In this document: in pieces, positions 6,220 through 9,703 of the stretch
Layout: the number at the start of each line of letters is the position of its first letter
Position numbering within the stretch: the stretch's first letter is position 1
Assembly (NCBI GenBank): GCA_030671005.1
Contig: DAOVAN010000055.1
Location: forward strand, 1 to 9,703
Direction of reading: 5' to 3'
Origin: Caldifarciminota bacterium
Lineage (GTDB): Bacteria > Hydrothermota > Tepidihabitantia > SM23-42
DNA length: 9,703 nucleotides
Made by a program: the position numbers and the translations under genes
Notes under the pieces: model-generated
What the model was told of the DNA's origin: nothing
Seen by the model: only the letters and a program-made list of their open reading frames with translations
Database searches by the model: none

Positions 6220-7005
6220 ATGAAAAATCTGAGAAAATATGGCGGTGCATCCTACAGAGTAGCTCTAATCCATGGTGGCCCGGGCGCTCCGGGCGAAATG
6301 GCTCCGGTGGCGCGCGAACTTGCATCCCAATGGGGGATTTTGGAACCCTTTCAGACTGCGGATACGCTGGAAGGACAGGTTGAAGAACTCAGAGCCGTTC
6401 TTGAAAGGAACGCAGACCTTCCGGTCACACTAGTCGGTTATTCATGGGGTGCGTGGCTCGGCTACTTAGTTGCTGCTCGCCATCCGACACTCGTGAAGAA
6501 ACTGATACTGATCAGTAGCGGACCCTTCGAAGATGGGTATGCCACAGATATTATGAAGACCCGTCTGAACCGACTCACTGAGGTAGAAAGGACGGAAATA
6601 TCTGCCCTGCTGGAGAAGTTGAACGACCCCACGACCGAAGATAAGGATACTACCATGGCGCGAACAGGAGAGTTGATTTCCAAAGCAGACGCCTATGATC
6701 CCATACAGCACAAAGATGAGGTGCTAGCAGTCCAGTACCACGTCTTTCAAAGCGTATGGAATGATGCTGAGGAATTAAGGAGCAGTGGAAAACTCCTTCA
6801 ACTTGCCGAACAGATTAAATGTCCGGTAACGGCTATCCACGGAGATTATGATCCTCACCCGGCTGAGGGGGTCAAAAAGCCTTTGACCAATATGCTAAAT
6901 GACTTTCGATTCATTCTGCTTGAAAACTGCGGACATACGCCTTGGATTGAAAGGCAAGCAAGGGATGAGTTTTTTGGAATCCTTAAGGAAGAACTGAAGA
7001 CATAA
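6220..7005 (+). CDS. Alpha/beta hydrolase (proline iminopeptidase-like fold)
   Basis: This 261-residue cytoplasmic protein has the full alpha/beta hydrolase signature. HGGPG (18-22) forms the oxyanion hole as in proline iminopeptidases. The nucleophile elbow is GYSWG with S75. The acid is probably D209 in HGDYD, a few residues after the core strand CPVTAI, and the catalytic histidine is H239 in CGHTPWIE. Residues ~103-195 form a helical cap (rich in E, K and L) that sets the substrate range. The fold is certain; the substrate (peptide, ester or lactone) cannot be told. The ATG at 6220 is used; a TTG at 6208 would add four residues, and neither has a good ribosome site. It ends 6 bases before the acetyltransferase gene, so the two are likely co-expressed. 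Confidence 0.88.
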   Translation: MKNLRKYGGASYRVALIHGGPGAPGEMAPVARELASQWGILEPFQTADTLEGQVEELRAVLERNADLPVTLVGYSWGAWLGYLVAARHPTLVKKLILISSGPFEDGYATDIMKTRLNRLTEVERTEISALLEKLNDPTTEDKDTTMARTGELISKADAYDPIQHKDEVLAVQYHVFQSVWNDAEELRSSGKLLQLAEQIKCPVTAIHGDYDPHPAEGVKKPLTNMLNDFRFILLENCGHTPWIERQARDEFFGILKEELKT

Positions 7006-7011
7006 TCAATA

Positions 7012-7572
7012 ATGGTGATTGCATCGGGGGATAGAGTGATTCTGCGAGATGGACTTCTGCCTGATGTGGATGACTATGTCCGGTGGATGAAGCGCGGCGA
7101 ATGGATGCAGTTCGATGCGCCATGGGAAGCTGTTTGGCAATCTATGACCGAAGAAGAAGTCAGAAAAAGCTTTACGGAGAGATTTTTGCACGATCTGCCC
7201 TTGCCGCGCAGGCGTGCCATAATTGCCACGAAAGAAAAAAGAACATTGGGTTGGGTGAATCGCTATGGACACAAGAAATTCCCCGGTGCCTGGTCCATAG
7301 GAATCGATATTTGTGAGGATGATCATTTGAACAGGGGATTTGGCACCGAAGCTTTTGGGCTTTGGGTCGACTATCTATTCTCAAACTCGGATGTTCACCG
7401 AATTGGCTTTGACACATATTCATTTAACCGAAGAATGACACGGGTGGGAGAAAAATTAGGCTTTGCTCATGAAGGCACAGACCGTGAGGTCATCTACTGG
7501 AAAGGTGGCTGGCTTGATCGTTTGCACTTTGGAATACTTCGTGGGCAGTGGGAGAAGCGAGGTACAAAATGA
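7012..7572 (+). CDS. GNAT family N-acetyltransferase (RimJ/RimL-type)
   Basis: This 186-residue protein fits the GNAT fold used by RimJ/RimL-type and aminoglycoside-type acetyltransferases. It starts with a strand containing RVILRDGLLPDVDDYVRWM. The acetyl-CoA pyrophosphate-binding loop is LNRGFGTEA (motif A, R/Q-x2-G-x-G/A), and DVHRIGFDTYSFNRRMTRVGEKLGF is the usual motif B, where N and the aromatic F help release CoA. The late HEGTDREVIYWKGGWLD is typical of RimJ/RimL relatives. It would transfer an acetyl group to an amine on a protein end or small molecule; the acceptor is unknown. It overlaps the next gene by four bases (ATGA, 7569-7572), so translation of the two is coupled. The start lacks a clear ribosome site close by; AAGGAAGA lies about 20 bases upstream. 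Confidence 0.88.
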   Translation: MVIASGDRVILRDGLLPDVDDYVRWMKRGEWMQFDAPWEAVWQSMTEEEVRKSFTERFLHDLPLPRRRAIIATKEKRTLGWVNRYGHKKFPGAWSIGIDICEDDHLNRGFGTEAFGLWVDYLFSNSDVHRIGFDTYSFNRRMTRVGEKLGFAHEGTDREVIYWKGGWLDRLHFGILRGQWEKRGTK

Positions 7573-7943
7573 ATACAAGAGATACAAAACTGATCGCGTT
7601 TCAATTTAACGAATACATCAACAAACAAGACATAAAAGGCCTTACCAGTCTGATGACAGAAGACCATACATTCATCGATCGTGCGGGAGAAATCGATAGA
7701 GGGAAAGAGTCTATGACCAAGGGCTGGATAGAATTCTTCGAGCATTTTCCTGATTACAGAAATACCTTCACTAGAGTTGAGTCACGCGATGATTTGGTTA
7801 TTATAATCGGGTATGCTTATTGGTCAGAAGAAAATAAACATGATCCCGTCATTTGGACTGCAAAGATAGAAAACGACCTTGTCGCTGAATGGCGCATTTA
7901 TGAGGATACGGAAGAAAACAGAAAGAAATTCGGTGTAACCTAA
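7569..7943 (+). CDS. SnoaL-like / NTF2-fold small protein
   Basis: This 124-residue protein has the build of the SnoaL-like (PF12680 type) NTF2 fold. A first helix (AFQFNEYINKQDIKGLTSLMTEDHTFIDRAG) is followed by GKESMTKGWIEFFEHFPDYRNTFTRV, then beta strands ending IWTAKIENDLVAEWRIYEDTEENRKKFG. Such proteins bind a small hydrophobic ligand in a cone-shaped pocket; some are cyclases or isomerases, many have unknown ligands. It has no signal peptide. The ATG at 7569 overlaps the previous stop (ATGA) and has GAGGT at 7559-7563, five bases ahead, so this start is preferred over an in-frame GTG/TTG further upstream. It ends the run of closely packed genes, and no clear terminator follows. Confidence 0.85.
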   Translation: MNTRDTKLIAFQFNEYINKQDIKGLTSLMTEDHTFIDRAGEIDRGKESMTKGWIEFFEHFPDYRNTFTRVESRDDLVIIIGYAYWSEENKHDPVIWTAKIENDLVAEWRIYEDTEENRKKFGVT

Positions 7944-7974
7944 ATGAAATCCAGAAGACAATAATCATCGAGCA

Positions 7975-8002
7975 TTGACAGCCGATTATTTTGTACTATA
8001 GT
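7975..8002 (+). promoter_or_regulatory. Sigma-70-type promoter of the Asp-box repeat gene, with a flanking inverted repeat
   Basis: TTGACA (7975-7980), a 16-bp spacer and TATAGT (7997-8002) form a strong promoter. Transcription would begin near 8009, leaving a leader of about 60 bases. A perfect 7-bp inverted repeat, AATAATC (7960-7966) and GATTATT (7984-7990), surrounds the -35 box and could be an operator, though such an AT-rich repeat can occur by chance. Confidence 0.7.
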
Positions 8003-8070
8003 AATACGGTGATTAATATACCAATGTGAATCATCTTTTTTGATTATGCAGCCTAATCCTGGAGGATAAT

Positions 8071-9703
8071 GTGAGACACAAATCAAATATTTTATTAACA
8101 CTGCTGCTGACGATCACTCTTGTCGCCGTGGTGATTTGGCAACCATGGTCTTCTGATAAAAGCGAGAACCCTGTTGTTGAGCGTGAAGAAGAAAAAGGCG
8201 AGAAGCCGCATGATTGGTTCTACATGCAGCGTGCGTACCCCAGCCGTTTGATCAATGAAGAGGCTCATCAAATGGCATACCACCAAGCATTGAGCATGAT
8301 GCAACAGTATGCGAACCGTGATGAGGGAGTTTGGATTCCTAAAGGTCCGACTAATATTGGAGGTCGAGTTACGGGTATCGCTATAGCCCCATCGAATGGG
8401 GATATCATTTATGCAGGAGCTGCAGATGGTGGTGTGCTCAAATCCACGGATGGTGGTGTAAATTGGACCATGCTCACTGATCATTTTCCCACGCTCTCAG
8501 TTGGCGATGTCGCGATCGATCCGAACAATCCGAATACCGTCTATGCTGGTCTTGGTGAAGCCAATCTCGCCGGTGATAACTATGATGGCGATGGTCTTTA
8601 CCGGACTACTGATGGCGGTGCCACATGGACCAATATCGGTCTTTCACAAACAAAACGTATTGGCCGTGTGGCAGTACACCCAACTGATTCGGATATTATC
8701 TTTGTTGCCGGCGCAGGTGCTCAATTCAGCGCTGACAGCGCACGCGGAGTTTATCGCACGATCGATGGTGGAACCACTTGGGAAAAGGTACTTTATATCT
8801 CAGACTCAACATCAGCGATCGATCTGCGCATAAATCCAGCGCACCCGGATACGGTCTTTGCTGCGATGTGGGAGAGATTACGTTCACCCACGCGGCGTAA
8901 AGCCGGCGGTCAGACCTCGGGCATCTATCGAAGTACCGACATGGGTACAACTTGGACTGAGCTGACTAATGGTTTGCCTTCAGGGACAAACGTAGGCAGG
9001 ATCGGTATTGCCATATGCGAGGCGAGTACGAATGTGCTCTATGCTACCTATACCGATTCCATAGGTTATCTTGATGCAATATACAAAACAACAGATGGTG
9101 GTAATTCCTGGGCTCAGACTTCAGGCCAGCCATCTTCCTGGTTATACTACAGCTTCGGATGGTATTTTGGCCAAATACGCGTACACCCCACGAATTCGGA
9201 TATTGTTTTCGTCTTGGGTGTGCCGCTCTATCGCACGACCAACGGCGGAAATTCATGGTCCGATGTTTCAGACATTCAGCATGTGGACCATCATGCGCTG
9301 GAATTCGATCCTAATGACCTAAGCCATATCGTAGATGGTAATGACGGCGGTGTCTATTATTCGTACAACGGCGGTACAGTCTGGACCAAGTCATATAACC
9401 TACCGATCACCCAATTCTATGCGGCTACGATCGATGAACTCAATCCCGAGCGTACGTATGGGGGAACGCAGGATAATGGGACGTTACGGACAATGACCGG
9501 TAACCTGGACGATTGGGAAATGATCTATGGTGGAGATGGATTCTATTGCATCGTGGACTACACAAATGCTAATATCATCTATGCCGAGTACCAGTGGGGC
9601 AACCTGGCCAAATCTACGAACGGCGGCAACAACTTTTATTCGGCTACTAACGGTATCAGTTCTGGCGATCGTACAAACTGGTCGACGCCGGTGATTATGG
9701 ATC
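8071..9703 (+). CDS. Exported BNR/Asp-box repeat protein (sortilin/sialidase-type beta-propeller), 3' end cut off
   Basis: The frame is open for 544 codons to the window edge. The start is GTG at 8071, with GGAGG (8061-8065) five bases ahead. Residues ~7-25 are strongly hydrophobic (ILLTLLLTITLVAVVIW), so they act as a signal peptide or membrane anchor; no clean signal-peptidase site is seen. After an acidic/charged stretch (~30-45) comes a beta-propeller made of Asp-box repeats, S/T-x-D/N-x-G-x-x-W/F, starting at residues 125, 179, 230, 288, 340, 389, 431 and 515. Each is preceded by a strand of the 'D/H-P-x-x-x-x-x-(V/I)-(Y/F)-A' kind. This is the build of VPS10/sortilin-like and 'BNR glycosyl hydrolase-like' proteins of FCB bacteria. 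No sialidase active-site residues can be confirmed, and some members only bind. Such proteins often end in a T9SS sorting domain, which here would lie beyond 9703. Confidence 0.88.
   Translation, partial: MRHKSNILLTLLLTITLVAVVIWQPWSSDKSENPVVEREEEKGEKPHDWFYMQRAYPSRLINEEAHQMAYHQALSMMQQYANRDEGVWIPKGPTNIGGRVTGIAIAPSNGDIIYAGAADGGVLKSTDGGVNWTMLTDHFPTLSVGDVAIDPNNPNTVYAGLGEANLAGDNYDGDGLYRTTDGGATWTNIGLSQTKRIGRVAVHPTDSDIIFVAGAGAQFSADSARGVYRTIDGGTTWEKVLYISDSTSAIDLRINPAHPDTVFAAMWERLRSPTRRKAGGQTSGIYRSTDMGTTWTELTNGLPSGTNVGRIGIAICEASTNVLYATYTDSIGYLDAIYKTTDGGNSWAQTSGQPSSWLYYSFGWYFGQIRVHPTNSDIVFVLGVPLYRTTNGGNSWSDVSDIQHVDHHALEFDPNDLSHIVDGNDGGVYYSYNGGTVWTKSYNLPITQFYAATIDELNPERTYGGTQDNGTLRTMTGNLDDWEMIYGGDGFYCIVDYTNANIIYAEYQWGNLAKSTNGGNNFYSATNGISSGDRTNWSTPVIMD

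Noticed and set aside
8018..8048. AATCA...TGATT around a T-run as an intrinsic terminator for the upstream operon
   Set aside because: The stem is only 5 bp and AT-rich, the T-run is in the loop rather than after the stem, and it lies downstream of the promoter of the next gene.
8095..8484. Minus-strand 129-codon frame opposite the start of the Asp-box gene
   Set aside because: The plus strand is open for 544 codons with eight regularly spaced Asp-box repeats; the minus frame is a shadow without a start signal.

Overview
The window looks like a chromosomal segment of an uncultured, mostly anaerobic bacterium of the Fibrobacterota-Chlorobiota-Bacteroidota (FCB) side of the tree, for example WOR-3/Stahlbacteria, Zixibacteria, KSB1 or a similar candidate phylum. 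Three things point there. One exported enzyme ends in a Por/type IX secretion (T9SS) sorting domain of the 'QNHPNPF...GVYYYRL' kind. A BNR/Asp-box repeat protein of a type common in these groups lies at the right edge. Two enzymes carry fused rubredoxins, which is typical of anaerobes. This assignment is an inference from protein style; no marker gene is present.

Left part (1-319): no gene. The stretch is a mosaic of dispersed, palindromic intergenic repeats, ending in a hairpin that overlaps the end of the first gene.

Redox module (320-4028): this is the most interesting part. A minus-strand gene encodes a rubredoxin fused to an archaeal-type FMN/3Fe-4S glutamate synthase domain. It is divergent from a plus-strand pair made of a ten-cysteine DUF2769 protein and a rubredoxin fused to a thiamine-pyrophosphate enzyme closely resembling pyruvate oxidase PoxB. 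Two good sigma-70-type promoters stand back to back, with their -35 boxes only 24 bp apart. The two fusion genes start with almost the same 30 bases, in inverted orientation. The simplest reading is a co-regulated set in which rubredoxin replaces the usual electron partners (the NADPH-dependent small subunit for GltS, membrane quinone for PoxB).

Middle (4101-5588): a secreted serine beta-lactamase/esterase-fold hydrolase with signal peptide, complete SxxK / YxN / HxG motifs and a C-terminal sorting domain.

Probable operon (5634-7943): a cysteine-pair protein of unknown function (DUF6144/V4R-like), an alpha/beta hydrolase, a GNAT acetyltransferase and a SnoaL/NTF2-like protein. The genes are tightly packed and the last two overlap by ATGA.

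Right edge (8071-9703): a well-promoted gene for an exported or membrane-anchored protein with at least eight Asp-box repeats. It is cut by the window end. No tRNA, rRNA, CRISPR array or transposase gene was seen.
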